From the NCBI RefSeq assembly GCF_015070855.1, contig NZ_JADDIX010000070.1, positions 1-60,327 on the forward strand: a DNA stretch of 60,327 bases. The letters are read 5' to 3'. This stretch comes from Pseudomonas lopnurensis. Lineage in GTDB: Bacteria > Pseudomonadota > Gammaproteobacteria > Pseudomonadales > Pseudomonadaceae. Below are positions 1 through 9,804 of the stretch, piece by piece; positions within the stretch are counted from its first letter, which is position 1, and each line of letters begins with the position of its first letter. A program made the position numbers and the translations under genes. The notes under the pieces were generated by a model. It did not search any database. It was given only the letters and a program-made list of their open reading frames with translations, and was not told the DNA's origin.

Positions 1-767
1 GCGATGTACAGCTGCGGCGCGACGATCTTGCCGGTCTGGCCGACCTGCATGTCGTTCGGCACGAAACCGGCATCGACCGCGGCACGCGAGGCGCCGACTG
101 CCGCGCCGAGCTTGTCGGCCAGCGAGTACAGGTGCTTGAAGTTCTCGCCGTTCTGCATGCCGCGACCACCGGAAACGACGATCTTGGCAGCGGTCAGTTC
201 GGGACGGTCGGACTTGGCCAGCTCTTCGCCGACGAAGGCGGACTTGCCGGCGTCACCAGTGCCGGCGATCTGCTCGACCACAGCCGAACCACCGGTGGCA
301 TTCACGGCATCGAAGCCGGTGGCACGCACGGTGATGACCTTGATCGCGGCGCTGGACTGCACGGTCGCGATGGCGTTACCCGCGTAGATCGGGCGCTTGA
401 AGGTGTCCGGGCTTTCCACCGAAATGATTTCGGAAATCTGGTCGACGTCCAGCTGGGCGGCGACGCGCGGCAGGAAGTTCTTGCCGTTGGTGGTGGCAGC
501 CGCCAGCACGTGGCTGTAATTGGATGCCAGGCCGGCGATCAGCGGCGCGACGTTTTCCGGCAGTTGGTTGGCGTAGGCGGCATCGTCGGCGACCAGCACC
601 TTGGCCACGCCTTCGATCTGCGCGGCCGCCTCGCCGATGGCGCCGCAGCCGCTACCGGCCACCAGCACGTGGATGTCTCCGCCGATCTTGGCAGCGGCAG
701 CGACGGTGTTCAGAGTAGCGGCCGCGAGGACGGCATTGTTGTGTTCAGCGATAACCAGGATAGCCAT
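1..767 (-). CDS. etfA: Electron transfer flavoprotein alpha subunit (3' end outside window)
   Basis: The alpha subunit of the ETF heterodimer carries FAD and passes electrons from acyl-CoA dehydrogenases to ETF:ubiquinone oxidoreductase. The visible ~255 residues begin [10 protein letters not shown] and show the usual N-terminal alpha/beta domain. They end in the start of the FAD domain, with the conserved VVSGGRGM motif near residue 210 and [11 protein letters not shown] just after. The final ~55 residues lie beyond base 1. The start codon (765-767) directly abuts the etfB stop codon, so the two are translationally linked. It closes a nine-gene minus-strand operon of beta-oxidation and transport genes, so it probably serves the acyl-CoA dehydrogenase at 10718-11872. 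Whether a second, housekeeping etfBA exists elsewhere cannot be seen here. Confidence 0.95.
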   Translation of the reverse strand, partial: MAILVIAEHNNAVLAAATLNTVAAAAKIGGDIHVLVAGSGCGAIGEAAAQIEGVAKVLVADDAAYANQLPENVAPLIAGLASNYSHVLAAATTNGKNFLPRVAAQLDVDQISEIISVESPDTFKRPIYAGNAIATVQSSAAIKVITVRATGFDAVNATGGSAVVEQIAGTGDAGKSAFVGEELAKSDRPELTAAKIVVSGGRGMQNGENFKHLYSLADKLGAAVGASRAAVDAGFVPNDMQVGQTGKIVAPQLYI

Positions 768-1517
768 TTAGATTACCTTCGCCTCGTTCTTCAATTTCTC
801 GACCAGTTCAGCCACGGACTTGACCTTGATGCCGGCGCTGCGGCCGGCCGGCGCTTCGACTTTCAGGGTCTTCACGGTGGAAGTGGTGGTGACGCCCAGC
901 GCATCGGGGGTCAGCACTTCCAGCGGCTTCTTCTTGGCCTTCATGATGTTCGGCAGCGAGGCGTAGCGCGGCTCGTTCAGGCGCAGGTCGGTGGTGACGA
1001 TCGCCGGCAGGTTCAGCGCAACGGTCTGCAGGCCGCCGTCGATTTCGCGAGTGACGTTGACCTTGTCGCCCGCCACTTCCACCTTCGAGGCGAAGGTGCC
1101 CTGGGCGTAACCGGTCAGTGCGCCGAGCATCTGCCCGGTCTGGTTGTTGTCGCTGTCGATCGCCTGCTTGCCGAGGATGACCAGTTGCGGCTGCTCCTTG
1201 TCGACCACCGCCTTGAGCAACTTGGCCACGGCCAGGGAATTCAGTTCCTCGCTGGACTCGACCAGCACGGCGCGGTCGGCGCCCAGTGCCAGCGCGGTGC
1301 GCAGTTGCTCCTGGGCAGCGGTCGGACCGATGGAGACGACAACGATTTCGCTCGCCACGCCCTTCTCTTTCAGGCGCACGGCTTCTTCCACGGCGATTTC
1401 GCAGAAGGGGTTCATCGACATCTTGACGTTGGCGAGATCGACGCCGGACTCGTCCGCCTTGACGCGAACCTTGACGTTGTAGTCGACCACTCTTTTGACT
1501 GTTACCAATATTTTCAT
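768..1517 (-). CDS. etfB: Electron transfer flavoprotein beta subunit
   Basis: The beta subunit of ETF (249 aa, normal length) binds AMP and docks with the alpha subunit. The protein starts [14 protein letters not shown] and contains the family features [17 protein letters not shown] (about residue 35) and [10 protein letters not shown] (about 90). A longer in-frame start at 1559 exists, but the start at 1517 is preferred because GGAGACC lies just upstream and the family N-terminus begins there. It lies 38 bp after tctA. Placement at the end of a transporter/beta-oxidation operon suggests a pathway-dedicated ETF. Confidence 0.96.
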   Translation of the reverse strand: MKILVTVKRVVDYNVKVRVKADESGVDLANVKMSMNPFCEIAVEEAVRLKEKGVASEIVVVSIGPTAAQEQLRTALALGADRAVLVESSEELNSLAVAKLLKAVVDKEQPQLVILGKQAIDSDNNQTGQMLGALTGYAQGTFASKVEVAGDKVNVTREIDGGLQTVALNLPAIVTTDLRLNEPRYASLPNIMKAKKKPLEVLTPDALGVTTTSTVKTLKVEAPAGRSAGIKVKSVAELVEKLKNEAKVI

Positions 1518-1555
1518 AAGGTCTCCGATTGCAGGCACCACAGAGGTGGCGGCGA

Positions 1556-3031
1556 TCAATGGGTGCGTAGCGATTGCAGGTAGCGGCGCAAGGCAAAGCC
1601 CAGGGAGAGCACCGTCAGGGCTATGAAGAACCAGTCGATGGGGCCACGAACGAACACATCGAAACTGTTATTGCTGATCAGCAGGGAACGACGGAAGTTG
1701 TCTTCCAGCATCGGCCCCAGGATGAAACCGATCAGAAATGGCGCCGAGGCGAATCCGGTACGGTTGAAGATGAAGCCGACCAGGCCGAACACCAGCATGA
1801 CCGCGATATCGAAGGTGCTGTTGTTCACCGCGTAGGCGCCGTAGATGCAGAACATCAGCACGATGGGGAACAGGATCTGCTTGGGCACATCGGCAATTCG
1901 GGAGAAATACCGGATCGCCAGTTTGCCGGTACCGAACAACACCACGGAGCTGAGCATGATGCCGCAGAACAGGGCATAGATCAGGTTCATGTTTTCCTGG
2001 AACAGGATCGGTCCGGGCGTCAGTCCATGGATCATGAAGGCGCCGAGGATGATCGCGGTGATCACGTCGCCGGGGATGCCCAATGACAGCAGCGGAATCA
2101 TGGTCGCACCGGCGACCGCGTTGTTGCCCGATTCGGCCGCGGCCACACCTTCCACTTCACCCTTGCCGAAATTGTCCCGGTTGGGGGAATTACGGCGTGC
2201 TTCCGAATAGGAGATGAACGAGGCGGCCGTCGCGCCAGTGCCCGGAATGGCACCGATGATCACGCCGATGAAGCTGCCTCGAATGATGCTGCGCATGCTG
2301 CCTTTGAGTTCCTGCCAGGTCAGGTCGGCACCGGTCACGGCGGTCTGGATGTGCTCACGGGCCCGCGATAGATAGAACTCGAGTATCTCGGGAATGGCGA
2401 ATAGACCAATCAACAGTGGGATGAAGTTGATGCGATCCATCAGGTTGTAATTGTCGAAGGTCAGGCGCTCGGTACCGTAGACCGGGTCCATGCCAACCAG
2501 CGCGAGTATCACACCTATAGCAGCAGCGACCAGTCCCTTCATCACCGAATCACCTGAAACGGAAATGATGATGGTCAGCGAGAAGCAGATCAGCCAGAAA
2601 TACTCCGGCGGCCCGAAGCTGAGCGCCAGCTTGGCCAGGTAACCGGCCAGGAAGATCAGCGACAGATTGGAGATGAAGTCGGCGATACAGGACGCGTACA
2701 GCGCCATGGACAGCGCTTTCTTGGCTTCACCCTTCTGCGCCATCGGGTAACCGTCCAGCAGCGTGCTGGCCGACGCCGGGGAACCGGGGGTGCGGATCAG
2801 GATGGCGGTGATCGATCCGCCATACATGCCGCCCTTGTAGATCCCGACCAGCAGCAGGATCGCGGTGACCGGCTCCATGCCGAAGGTGAACGGCAGGGCC
2901 AGGGCGACCGCCATGGTCGCGGTCAGCCCGGGAATGGCACCGATCACGACGCCAATCACCACGCCGAGCGCGATCATCAGGATGTTTTCCACGCTCAGGA
3001 AAAGGCTGAGCACCTCGAGCATCTGGTCCAT
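1556..3031 (-). CDS. tctA: Tripartite tricarboxylate transporter large permease (TctA family)
   Basis: The large membrane subunit of a TTT-family importer, 491 aa, the usual size (about 500). The hydrophobic sequence is consistent with about 11-12 membrane segments and carries the TctA hallmarks [14 protein letters not shown] (about residues 31-45), [12 protein letters not shown] (about 63-75) and [13 protein letters not shown] in the second half. It works with TctB and the periplasmic binding protein TctC, encoded just upstream, to import carboxylates using the ion gradient. The family transports citrate, other tri- and dicarboxylates and aromatic acids, so the name does not fix the substrate. 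Linkage to CoA-transferase and beta-oxidation genes suggests a dicarboxylate or similar organic acid. Confidence 0.93.
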   Translation of the reverse strand: MDQMLEVLSLFLSVENILMIALGVVIGVVIGAIPGLTATMAVALALPFTFGMEPVTAILLLVGIYKGGMYGGSITAILIRTPGSPASASTLLDGYPMAQKGEAKKALSMALYASCIADFISNLSLIFLAGYLAKLALSFGPPEYFWLICFSLTIIISVSGDSVMKGLVAAAIGVILALVGMDPVYGTERLTFDNYNLMDRINFIPLLIGLFAIPEILEFYLSRAREHIQTAVTGADLTWQELKGSMRSIIRGSFIGVIIGAIPGTGATAASFISYSEARRNSPNRDNFGKGEVEGVAAAESGNNAVAGATMIPLLSLGIPGDVITAIILGAFMIHGLTPGPILFQENMNLIYALFCGIMLSSVVLFGTGKLAIRYFSRIADVPKQILFPIVLMFCIYGAYAVNNSTFDIAVMLVFGLVGFIFNRTGFASAPFLIGFILGPMLEDNFRRSLLISNNSFDVFVRGPIDWFFIALTVLSLGFALRRYLQSLRTH

Positions 3032-3055
3032 TTCATAGTCTCATCAAGCGGGTAC

Positions 3056-3562
3056 TCAATATCCCCAGAGCGACCCATAAGGCAGGGGAACATTCAGGCC
3101 ATAGTCGAAGGCCAGGCAGATACCGACCGGCATCGCGACACCCAGCAGATAGATGCCGATGCGCCTGACGCCCATGGCGACGAACAGCAACATCGTGGCC
3201 AGCACGCCACAGACCGCCGCGCCCAGCAGTTCCAGCCCGAAGTAGTAGACGGCGAAGGCCAGCAATGGCAGCAGCCATTGACGGACCGGCAGGTCCCGCA
3301 GTTTGCTGTACTTTTCTACCCGCTCACGCTCCGGGCCGAACAGCGTGCCTAGCACCAGGCCGATACCAAGCAACAGAATCAACCACCCCATGATCTGAGG
3401 AAGGATCAGGGGCGACAGTAGAGGTGACTGAAGCCTGCGTGGCTCCACGATGTACTCTGGAACCAGGTAAAACAGAAACGTCAGGGATGTCGCGATCAGA
3501 GCCAGACTGACAGCGGCGTCGGCGCTGGCAAGCCTGGACAGGCGAATAGCAGTGTTTTTCAT
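3056..3562 (-). CDS. tctB: Tripartite tricarboxylate transporter small permease (TctB family)
   Basis: A 168-aa membrane protein with four predicted helices, at about residues 17-33, 52-72, 95-125 and 130-150. This is the size and layout of TctB, the small membrane subunit of TTT transporters. TctB proteins are poorly conserved, so the call rests on topology and position between tctC and tctA, with 24 bp to tctA and 58 bp from tctC. No function independent of the transporter is expected. Confidence 0.88.
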   Translation of the reverse strand: MKNTAIRLSRLASADAAVSLALIATSLTFLFYLVPEYIVEPRRLQSPLLSPLILPQIMGWLILLLGIGLVLGTLFGPERERVEKYSKLRDLPVRQWLLPLLAFAVYYFGLELLGAAVCGVLATMLLFVAMGVRRIGIYLLGVAMPVGICLAFDYGLNVPLPYGSLWGY

Positions 3563-3620
3563 AAATCTACCCAGTCAGACAGGGGCGTCGCACGGCGACG
3601 CCCTGCGAAGCTGCAGTGGT

Positions 3621-4604
3621 TTATTCGCCGAGGCCGGCGGCCTCGACCAGATCAGCCCACTGCTTGATATCCCGCTCGACCATGGCCTTGAACGCGTCAC
3701 CCGACTCCTTGCCGGCGACAGCGCCCAGCTGAGGCAGGAAGTCCTTGAACGCCTGGCTTTGCATGACATTGGTGACTGCGACCTGCAATTTTTCGTAGGC
3801 CTCGTCGGACATCGATGCGCTGCCGATGAGACCGAACCAGGCCGACGTCGCGAAGTCGGACAAGCCTTGTTCGGCACCGGCGGACTTCACGGTCGGCACG
3901 TCCGGCAGGAAGGGCGACGCCTCGCTGGTGGTGACTGCCAGTACGCGCAGCTGCCCGGACTTGATCATCGGATAGACCGTCGGCAGGTTCTCGAATGAAA
4001 AGTCGACATCGCCCGACAGCAGTGCCGGAAGCGCCTCGCCACTGCCACGGAACGGAACGTGGGTCATTTGGGGCGCGCCGATCTTGGCTTTGAACAGTTC
4101 CCCCGACATATGGATGGAGCTGCCGATACCGGGCGAGCTGTAGGATGTCTTCTCGGTTTTCGCGGCTTGCAAGAACTCCTCGAAGGCCTGGAACCTGCTC
4201 TTGGCCGGTACGACCAGGACGTTGGGGATGTCGATGACGTTCTGAATGAAGCGGAAGTCCTTTACCGGGTCATAGGACAGCGGGTACAGGCTCGCGCCAA
4301 CGGTGTGCCCCGGCGAGGCCATCAGTACGCGGTAATCGGCATCGCGCTTGGAAACCCGGGCCAGCTGCGCGGTGGCAACCGTGGTACCGGCACCCGGGCG
4401 GTTCTCGACGATCACGGTCACACCCAGTTCCGTGCCCAGCAGGTCGGCCACCCGGCGGGACAGGATATCCGTGGTACCGCCGGCGGCATACGGAACGACC
4501 AGCGTGATGTTCTTGGACGGCCAATCGGCAGCCTGGGCGCTCGCGCCGAGCAGCGGGAGGAACACGGCAGTGCTCGCCACCAGCATTTTCATCAACTTGT
4601 TCAT
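3621..4604 (-). CDS. tctC: Tripartite tricarboxylate transporter periplasmic solute-binding protein (TctC/Bug family)
   Basis: A 327-aa Bug-family periplasmic receptor. A Sec signal peptide is evident (residues 1-25, cleavage after GASAQA). The mature protein shows the family landmarks: ITLVVPYAAGGTTD (about 33-46), VENRPGAGT (about 66-74), HVPFRGSGEALPALLSGDVD (about 182-200) and the late PDVPTV motif. It captures the substrate and presents it to TctAB. It sits 103 bp downstream of the CoA-transferase gene and 58 bp before tctB, all on the same strand. The ligand cannot be read from the sequence; the family binds carboxylates. Confidence 0.92.
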   Translation of the reverse strand: MNKLMKMLVASTAVFLPLLGASAQAADWPSKNITLVVPYAAGGTTDILSRRVADLLGTELGVTVIVENRPGAGTTVATAQLARVSKRDADYRVLMASPGHTVGASLYPLSYDPVKDFRFIQNVIDIPNVLVVPAKSRFQAFEEFLQAAKTEKTSYSSPGIGSSIHMSGELFKAKIGAPQMTHVPFRGSGEALPALLSGDVDFSFENLPTVYPMIKSGQLRVLAVTTSEASPFLPDVPTVKSAGAEQGLSDFATSAWFGLIGSASMSDEAYEKLQVAVTNVMQSQAFKDFLPQLGAVAGKESGDAFKAMVERDIKQWADLVEAAGLGE

Positions 4605-4707
4605 ATTATCTCTCTTGTGGTTGCGTATTTGATGGCCCGGCGCAGTCGCAACATGACCGGGCGAACGTCCAGCTCAGGCAGTGAGCCAGTACCGGTTAAC
4701 GGATGAG

Positions 4708-5940
4708 TTATTCGAGCTGTTCGATGACCCCCTTGTTCTTCAGCAGCTCCAGCGCATCGGCTGAAAGTCCAAGCCGGGACTTCAGCACCTGCTCCGTGTG
4801 TTCACCGAGCATCGGTGCCGGCCGCTGGTACTCGACCGGGGTATCGGAAAGCTTCACCGGGCTGCCGACCATCCTGAAGTCCGGGTTCCTGGCGTGCGGG
4901 ATGTTGACCAGCATGTCGCGGGCCAGCACTTGCGGCTCGGCCAGGGCACGGCCGATGTCGTTGATCACGCCGACCGGCACCTTTGCCGCGTGAATCCGGC
5001 TCACCCAGTTGTCGGCGGTATCCTTCAGGAAGCGCTGGGCGAGCAACCCGACGATGGCCTCGCGGTTGCGCACGCGATCGGCGTTCTTGGTGAAGCGCGG
5101 GTCCAGCGGCAGTTCCGGCAGGTCGATGGCATCGCACAGGGCGACGAACTGGGTGTCGTTACCGCAAGCGATGATGAAATCCATGTCGCTGGCGGTGAAC
5201 ACCTGATACGGCACGATGTTCACGTGGGCATTGCCCTGCCGCCCCGGCGAGCGGCCGGTGCTCAGGTAGTTCTGGCTCTGGTTGCCCAGCGCCGCCACCT
5301 GCACATCCAACAGCGCCATGTCGCAATGCTGGCCGCGACCGGTCTTTTCACGGGCGAGCAACGCGGCCTGGATCGCGATGGTCGAATACAGACCAGTCAT
5401 CACGTCGGCCACGGCCACGCCCACCTTCTGCGGGCCGGCACCCGGCACACCGTCCTTCTCGCCGGTGACGCTCATCAGGCCGCCCATGCCCTGGATGATG
5501 AAGTCGTAGCCGGGCTCCTCGGCGCGCGGGCCGGTCTGGCCGAAACCGGTGATCGAGCAGTAGACCAGACGCGGATTGAGCTTGGACAGGCTGTCGTAGT
5601 CCAGCCCGTACTTGGCCAGCGAGCCGGCCTTGTAGTTCTCGATCAGCACGTCGGAGGTGGCGGCCAGCGCGCGCACCAGCTCCTGGCCTTCCGGCGTGGC
5701 GATGTTGACGGCCACCGACAGCTTGTTGCGGTTGGTGGACTGGTAATAGGACGCCTCGAGGCTGTTCTCGCCGTCCGGAGTTTTCATGTAGGGCGGGCCC
5801 CAGCCACGGGTGTCGTCACCCACGCGCGGACGCTCGACCTTGATCACTTCGGCGCCCAGGTCGGCCAGAACCTGGCCGCACCAGGGACCAGCCAATACAC
5901 GACTCAGGTCCAGCACCCGAATCCCACTCAATGCACCCAT
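4708..5940 (-). CDS. Class III (CaiB/BaiF family) CoA-transferase
   Basis: A 410-aa class III CoA-transferase that moves CoA between acids through an aspartyl-thioester intermediate. The start LSGIRVLDLSRVLAGPW and RVGDDTRGWGPP (about 40-50) are typical of the branch that includes succinyl-CoA:glutarate CoA-transferases. By alignment in the mind to formyl-CoA transferase, the catalytic aspartate should be Asp179 in the VGVAVADVMTG segment. Placed between the thiolase and the binding-protein gene, it probably activates the imported acid using succinyl-CoA or acetyl-CoA made by the pathway. The acyl acceptor is inferred, not shown. Confidence 0.9.
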   Translation of the reverse strand: MGALSGIRVLDLSRVLAGPWCGQVLADLGAEVIKVERPRVGDDTRGWGPPYMKTPDGENSLEASYYQSTNRNKLSVAVNIATPEGQELVRALAATSDVLIENYKAGSLAKYGLDYDSLSKLNPRLVYCSITGFGQTGPRAEEPGYDFIIQGMGGLMSVTGEKDGVPGAGPQKVGVAVADVMTGLYSTIAIQAALLAREKTGRGQHCDMALLDVQVAALGNQSQNYLSTGRSPGRQGNAHVNIVPYQVFTASDMDFIIACGNDTQFVALCDAIDLPELPLDPRFTKNADRVRNREAIVGLLAQRFLKDTADNWVSRIHAAKVPVGVINDIGRALAEPQVLARDMLVNIPHARNPDFRMVGSPVKLSDTPVEYQRPAPMLGEHTEQVLKSRLGLSADALELLKNKGVIEQLE

Positions 5941-6011
5941 GTCTCTTACCTTTCCAACGCGGCCGACGCGGAACGCCGCCGGCCTGGTTCACATGGCCAA
6001 AGGCCTTTTGC

Positions 6012-7214
6012 TCAGACGCGCTCGATGACCATGGCCAGGCCCTGGCCGACACCGATGCACAGGCTGACGACCGCATAGCGCTTGCCGCTGCGCTGCAGTT
6101 CACGCGAGGTGGACAGCGCCAGACGCGCGCCAGAAGCCCCCAGCGGGTGGCCCACGGCGATGGCGCCACCGTTGGGATTGACGCGCGGGTCGTCGAAGGC
6201 CACGCCCAGGCCCTTCAGGCAGCCCAGCACCTGGGAGGCGAAGGCTTCGTTGATTTCGATGATGTCCATGTCGGCCAGGCTCAGGCCAGCGCGGGCCACT
6301 GCCTTGTTGATGGCTTCCACCGGACCGATACCCATGATGCGTGGCTCGACGCCGGCAGCTGCGGCCGAAAGAATGCGCGCCATCGGCTTGAGGCCGTGCT
6401 TCTCGCCGGCGGCCTGACTGCCGATCAGCAGCGCGGCGGCGCCGTCGTTCACGCCCGAGGCGTTACCGGCGGTGACCACGCCGTCTTCGAACAGCGGGCG
6501 CAGCCTGGCCAGTGCGGCCATGTCGGATTGCGGACGCGGATGCTCGTCCTCGGCGATCACGCTCGGCGGGGTCTTGCGGCCGGTCGGCACGCTCACCGGC
6601 AGGATCTCCTCGGTGAAGAAACCCGCCTGGCGGGCGGCTTCGAACTTGGCTTGCGACGCGGCGGCGAAGGTGTCGGCCGCTTCACGGCTGATGCCGAATT
6701 CGCGGGCCACGTTGTCGCCGGTCTGCGGCATGCTGTCGTTGCCGAACTGCTCGATGAGCTTCGGGTTCGGGAAGCGCGCGCCGATGGTGCTGTCGTACAC
6801 CGTGAAGTCGCGGCTATAGGCCTTTTCGGCCTTGGCCATGACGAACGGGGCGCGTGACATGCTTTCCACGCCGCCGGCCACGAACAGCTCGCCCTCGTCG
6901 CAGGTGACGGCGCGGGCGGCATCGATGACCGCGGCCAGGCCGCTGGCGCACAGACGGTTGACGGTCTGGCCGGGCACGCTGACCGGCAGGCCGGAGAGCA
7001 GCACGGCATGACGGGCGATGTTACGGCTGTCCTCGCCGGCCTGGTTGGTATTGCCGAGGATCAGATCGTCGACGGCGGCGCCGTCGATGCCGGTACGGGC
7101 GATCAGCTCGCGGATCACGTCGGCAATCAGATCATCCGGGCGAACCGGCGCCAGACCACCGCCGTGGCGTCCGAAGGGTGTACGCAGGCCTGCGTAGATG
7201 TAGGCGTTCAGCAT
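6012..7214 (-). CDS. Acetyl-CoA acyltransferase (thiolase; 3-oxoadipyl-CoA thiolase-like)
   Basis: A 400-aa degradative thiolase with a complete active site: nucleophile Cys89 in NRLCASG, His356 in GGAIAVGHPLG, and Cys386 in SLCIGVGQG, plus NEAFA. The N-terminus (AYIYAGLRTPFGRHGG) and overall length resemble the PcaF/PaaJ 3-oxoadipyl-CoA thiolases, which release succinyl-CoA and acetyl-CoA. The GGSG substitutes seen here are within family range. It follows the 3-hydroxyacyl-CoA dehydrogenase by 23 bp, with AGAGG before the start. Substrate preference (dicarboxylyl versus plain 3-ketoacyl-CoA) is inferred from this resemblance and from the adjacent CoA-transferase. Confidence 0.9.
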   Translation of the reverse strand: MLNAYIYAGLRTPFGRHGGGLAPVRPDDLIADVIRELIARTGIDGAAVDDLILGNTNQAGEDSRNIARHAVLLSGLPVSVPGQTVNRLCASGLAAVIDAARAVTCDEGELFVAGGVESMSRAPFVMAKAEKAYSRDFTVYDSTIGARFPNPKLIEQFGNDSMPQTGDNVAREFGISREAADTFAAASQAKFEAARQAGFFTEEILPVSVPTGRKTPPSVIAEDEHPRPQSDMAALARLRPLFEDGVVTAGNASGVNDGAAALLIGSQAAGEKHGLKPMARILSAAAAGVEPRIMGIGPVEAINKAVARAGLSLADMDIIEINEAFASQVLGCLKGLGVAFDDPRVNPNGGAIAVGHPLGASGARLALSTSRELQRSGKRYAVVSLCIGVGQGLAMVIERV

Positions 7215-7237
7215 GACGATACCTCTATGGAAAGCGG

Positions 7238-8767
7238 TTAAACGGCGGACGGCTCATCCAGGCGCAACGACAGCCCCAGCTGAGCACGACGACGCAGCCA
7301 GGGGCTCGGGCGGTAACGCGGGTCATTGGTCACGCTCACCATGCGCTCGAGTATGGTCAGCAGGCGACGCGGGCCGAGGTTGTCGCCCCAGGCCAGCGGG
7401 CCCTGCGGATAACCCAGCCCCAGACGTACGGCCTGGTCGATGTCCTCGGGGCTGGCGATCCGCTGCTGGGCGATGTCGCAGGCCAGGTTGACCACCATGG
7501 CCAGCACGCGCTGGGCCACGAAGCCGACACTGTCGCGGATCACGGTGACGCCCACGCCATCGCGGGCGAACAGCGCATGGGCGGCAGCGCGCATGTCCGG
7601 ACGGGTGGCCGGATTCATCATCAGCGTGCGGTGGCGAGACAGGTCGGTCAGCAGATCAATGCACAGGGTACGCGCGGCATCCACGCCGAAACGGCTGGTG
7701 GCGGTGGTGGCGTCATCGCCGTAGGGCGCGATCAGGCACAGCGCCTGCTCGGAAGGATGATCGCCCTCCTCCACCTGCGCACCCAGCGCATCGAGCAGCC
7801 CAACCAACTTTTGCCGGTCGACCGCGTTCTCGCTGGCGACCCACACCGGCGGCAACTGCTCGACGCTCGGCACCGGTTGCGGTTGCGGCGCATCGACCAT
7901 CTGGCCGTTCTGATAGCGGTAGAAGCCCTGCCCCACCTTGCGGCCCACGCGACCGGCCACCAGCATCTGGCGGGTCAGCGGCGACGGCGTGTAGCGCGGG
8001 TCGTGGTAGAACTGGTTGAAGATGGATTCCATCACCGGATGGGAAACGTCCAGCGCGGTGAGGTCGAACAGCTCCAGCGGGCCCATGCGGAAACCGGCGC
8101 CCTCACGCAGGATGCGGTCCACCTCGCCTTGCTGGGCGACACCCTCGCCGAGGATCTTCAGGGCTTCGGTGCCGTAGGCACGGCCGGCGTGGTTGACGAT
8201 GAAACCGGGAGTGTCCTTGGCGCGCACACCGGTGTGCCCCATGCGCCGGGCCAGCTCCAGCAGGGCATCGCTGACGGCCGGATCAGTGGCGATGCCGTCG
8301 ATGACTTCCACCACCTTCATCAACGGAACGGGGTTGAAGAAGTGAAAGCCGGCGACCCGCTGCGGATGCCGGCAGGCGGTGGCGATGGCGCTCACCGACA
8401 GCGACGAGGTGTTGGTCGCCAGGATGCACTCGGCGTCGACGATGCCTTCCAGCTGGGTCAGCAGGCCACGCTTGGCATCCAGATTCTCGACGATGGCTTC
8501 CACCACCATGTCGCAATCGGCGAGTTCCTCGATGGCGGCGACCGGCTTGAGCAGCGCCAGGGCAGCGTCGGCGGCGTCCTGGGCGATCTTGCCCTTGGCC
8601 ACCAGTTTGCCGAGGGTGGCCGCGAGATTGTCGCGCGCGGTCGAGGCAGCGCCTTCACGGGCATCGTACAGACGCACTTGCACGCCAGCCTGCGCCGCGA
8701 TCTGGGCGATGCCGGCACCCATAACGCCGGTGCCGACCAGCCCCATGATGTTGATCGAGCGAGCCAT
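7238..8767 (-). CDS. 3-hydroxyacyl-CoA dehydrogenase, PaaH/PaaC type
   Basis: A 509-aa NAD-dependent 3-hydroxyacyl-CoA dehydrogenase. It has an N-terminal Rossmann domain with GLVGTGVMGAGIA (residues 9-21) and the catalytic His142-Glu154 pair in FHFFNPVPLMKVVEVI. Two C-terminal dehydrogenase domains follow (about 190-290 and 400-500, the second with RVLAMVVNLACDIA and LGYPQGPLAWGD). This long double-C-domain form is typical of PaaH/DcaH enzymes acting on 3-hydroxyadipyl-CoA and relatives, rather than of the short ~290-aa butyryl enzymes. The gene begins 2 bp after the enoyl-CoA hydratase stop codon, so translation is coupled. Confidence 0.9.
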   Translation of the reverse strand: MARSINIMGLVGTGVMGAGIAQIAAQAGVQVRLYDAREGAASTARDNLAATLGKLVAKGKIAQDAADAALALLKPVAAIEELADCDMVVEAIVENLDAKRGLLTQLEGIVDAECILATNTSSLSVSAIATACRHPQRVAGFHFFNPVPLMKVVEVIDGIATDPAVSDALLELARRMGHTGVRAKDTPGFIVNHAGRAYGTEALKILGEGVAQQGEVDRILREGAGFRMGPLELFDLTALDVSHPVMESIFNQFYHDPRYTPSPLTRQMLVAGRVGRKVGQGFYRYQNGQMVDAPQPQPVPSVEQLPPVWVASENAVDRQKLVGLLDALGAQVEEGDHPSEQALCLIAPYGDDATTATSRFGVDAARTLCIDLLTDLSRHRTLMMNPATRPDMRAAAHALFARDGVGVTVIRDSVGFVAQRVLAMVVNLACDIAQQRIASPEDIDQAVRLGLGYPQGPLAWGDNLGPRRLLTILERMVSVTNDPRYRPSPWLRRRAQLGLSLRLDEPSAV

Positions 8768-8769
8768 GT

Positions 8770-9555
8770 TTATTTCCCGCAGTAGGTGGGTTTACGCTTC
8801 TCGAAGAAGGCGGCGGCGCCTTCCTTCTGATCAGCGGAATCGAACAGCAGCTGGAACGCCTTGCGCTCCAGGGTCAGTGCACTGTCCAGCGGCAGATCGG
8901 CGCCGGCCAGCATCACTTCCTTGATCTGTTGCACCGCCAGCGGCGGCAGCGCGGCGATCTCGCTGGCCAGGGCCAGGGCGCGCCCAAGGGTCTGATCGTC
9001 CGGCACCACTTCGCTGACCATGCCAATGGCCAATGCCTCGGGCGCCTTGACCATGCAGCCGGTCAAGGCGATGCGCATGGCCTGGAACTTGCCGACCGCG
9101 CGAATCAGGCGCTGGGTACCACCGGCGCCCGGCATCAGGCCGAGCTTGACTTCCGGCTGGGCGAAGCGGGCCGACTCGCCGGCCACGATGATGTCGCAGT
9201 GCATCGCCAGTTCGCAGCCGCCGCCCAGGGCGAAGCCGTTGACGGCAGCGATGACCGGCTTCGGGCAGCGGGCAATCGGCTCCCACAGCAGCTCGGTGTG
9301 ACGGCCATACATCTCGATCGGCGAGGCGCTGGCAAACTCCTTGATGTCCGCCCCCGCCACGAAGAACTGCTCGCCCCCGGTAAGCACGACGGCGCGAATG
9401 TCGTCGCGCCGGGCGAGCGCGCGGAAGTACTCGGCCAGCTGATGGCGAACGGCTGCATTGAGCGCGTTCTTGGCGTCGGGACGGCTGATACGCACGAGGG
9501 CGACACCGTCGGCCGGGTACTCCAGCAGCACGACTGGATCGATTGGTTGACTCAT
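8770..9555 (-). CDS. Enoyl-CoA hydratase/isomerase
   Basis: A 261-aa crotonase-fold enzyme hydrating 2-enoyl-CoA to 3-hydroxyacyl-CoA. The oxyanion and acid/base motifs are intact: AGADIKEF (67-74), NGFALGGGCELA with Glu115, and FAQPEVKLGLMPGAGGTQRL with Glu135. The start at 9555 (MSQPIDPV) is preferred over the longer frame from 9582 because CCGGAG stands 7-8 bases upstream and the family begins there. It is the first gene of the nine-gene minus-strand operon. An IclR-type palindrome at 9584-9600 lies about 30 bp upstream of the start codon. Confidence 0.92.
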   Translation of the reverse strand: MSQPIDPVVLLEYPADGVALVRISRPDAKNALNAAVRHQLAEYFRALARRDDIRAVVLTGGEQFFVAGADIKEFASASPIEMYGRHTELLWEPIARCPKPVIAAVNGFALGGGCELAMHCDIIVAGESARFAQPEVKLGLMPGAGGTQRLIRAVGKFQAMRIALTGCMVKAPEALAIGMVSEVVPDDQTLGRALALASEIAALPPLAVQQIKEVMLAGADLPLDSALTLERKAFQLLFDSADQKEGAAAFFEKRKPTYCGK

Positions 9556-9583
9556 TTCGGCTCCGGTTTGATCATGCAACAAT

Positions 9584-9600
9584 GCCCGCTATGCGAAATT
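9584..9600. promoter_or_regulatory. Putative IclR-type operator, operon side
   Basis: The core CGCTATGCGAA, read on the other strand as TTCGCATAGCG, is an IclR-family style palindrome. A near copy lies at 9745-9763. This copy is about 30 bp from the start codon of the minus-strand catabolic operon, so binding could block or activate that promoter. Assignment to the adjacent regulator is inferred. Confidence 0.55.
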
Positions 9601-9744
9601 CCATTCCACGCTTTGACCAAATAATAGGTTCCAACTTCGTTTTTTGTAAATGTCGCTTCTTGTAGATACGTCGTTATCCTCAGCAAAGGCCCATTGCACG
9701 GACGTTTGAGAGACAAAAAACTTTCCGCATGTCGCAGTTGCCGA

Positions 9745-9763
9745 ATGTCCGCTATGCGGAATA
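9745..9763. promoter_or_regulatory. Putative IclR-type operator, regulator side
   Basis: CCGC-TAT-GCGG inverted repeat within TTCCGCATAGCGGAC (opposite strand). It repeats the core of the 9584-9600 site and lies about 45 bp before the iclR start. A third, weaker half-match (TTCCGCAT) is at 9723-9730. The pair fits a divergent promoter controlled by one dimeric or tetrameric IclR protein. Confidence 0.55.
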
Positions 9764-9804
9764 CAATTTCGAAAACTTGATTTTATGAAAATGGAGGCTC
9801 TACC

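Noticed and set aside
132-1583. Long plus-strand open frame opposite etfAB
   Set aside because: It is the antisense shadow of GC-rich etfA/etfB codons, with low-complexity Gly/Asp/His-rich translation and no domain; the same holds for other long frames opposite real genes such as 40658-42649 and 49663-51903.
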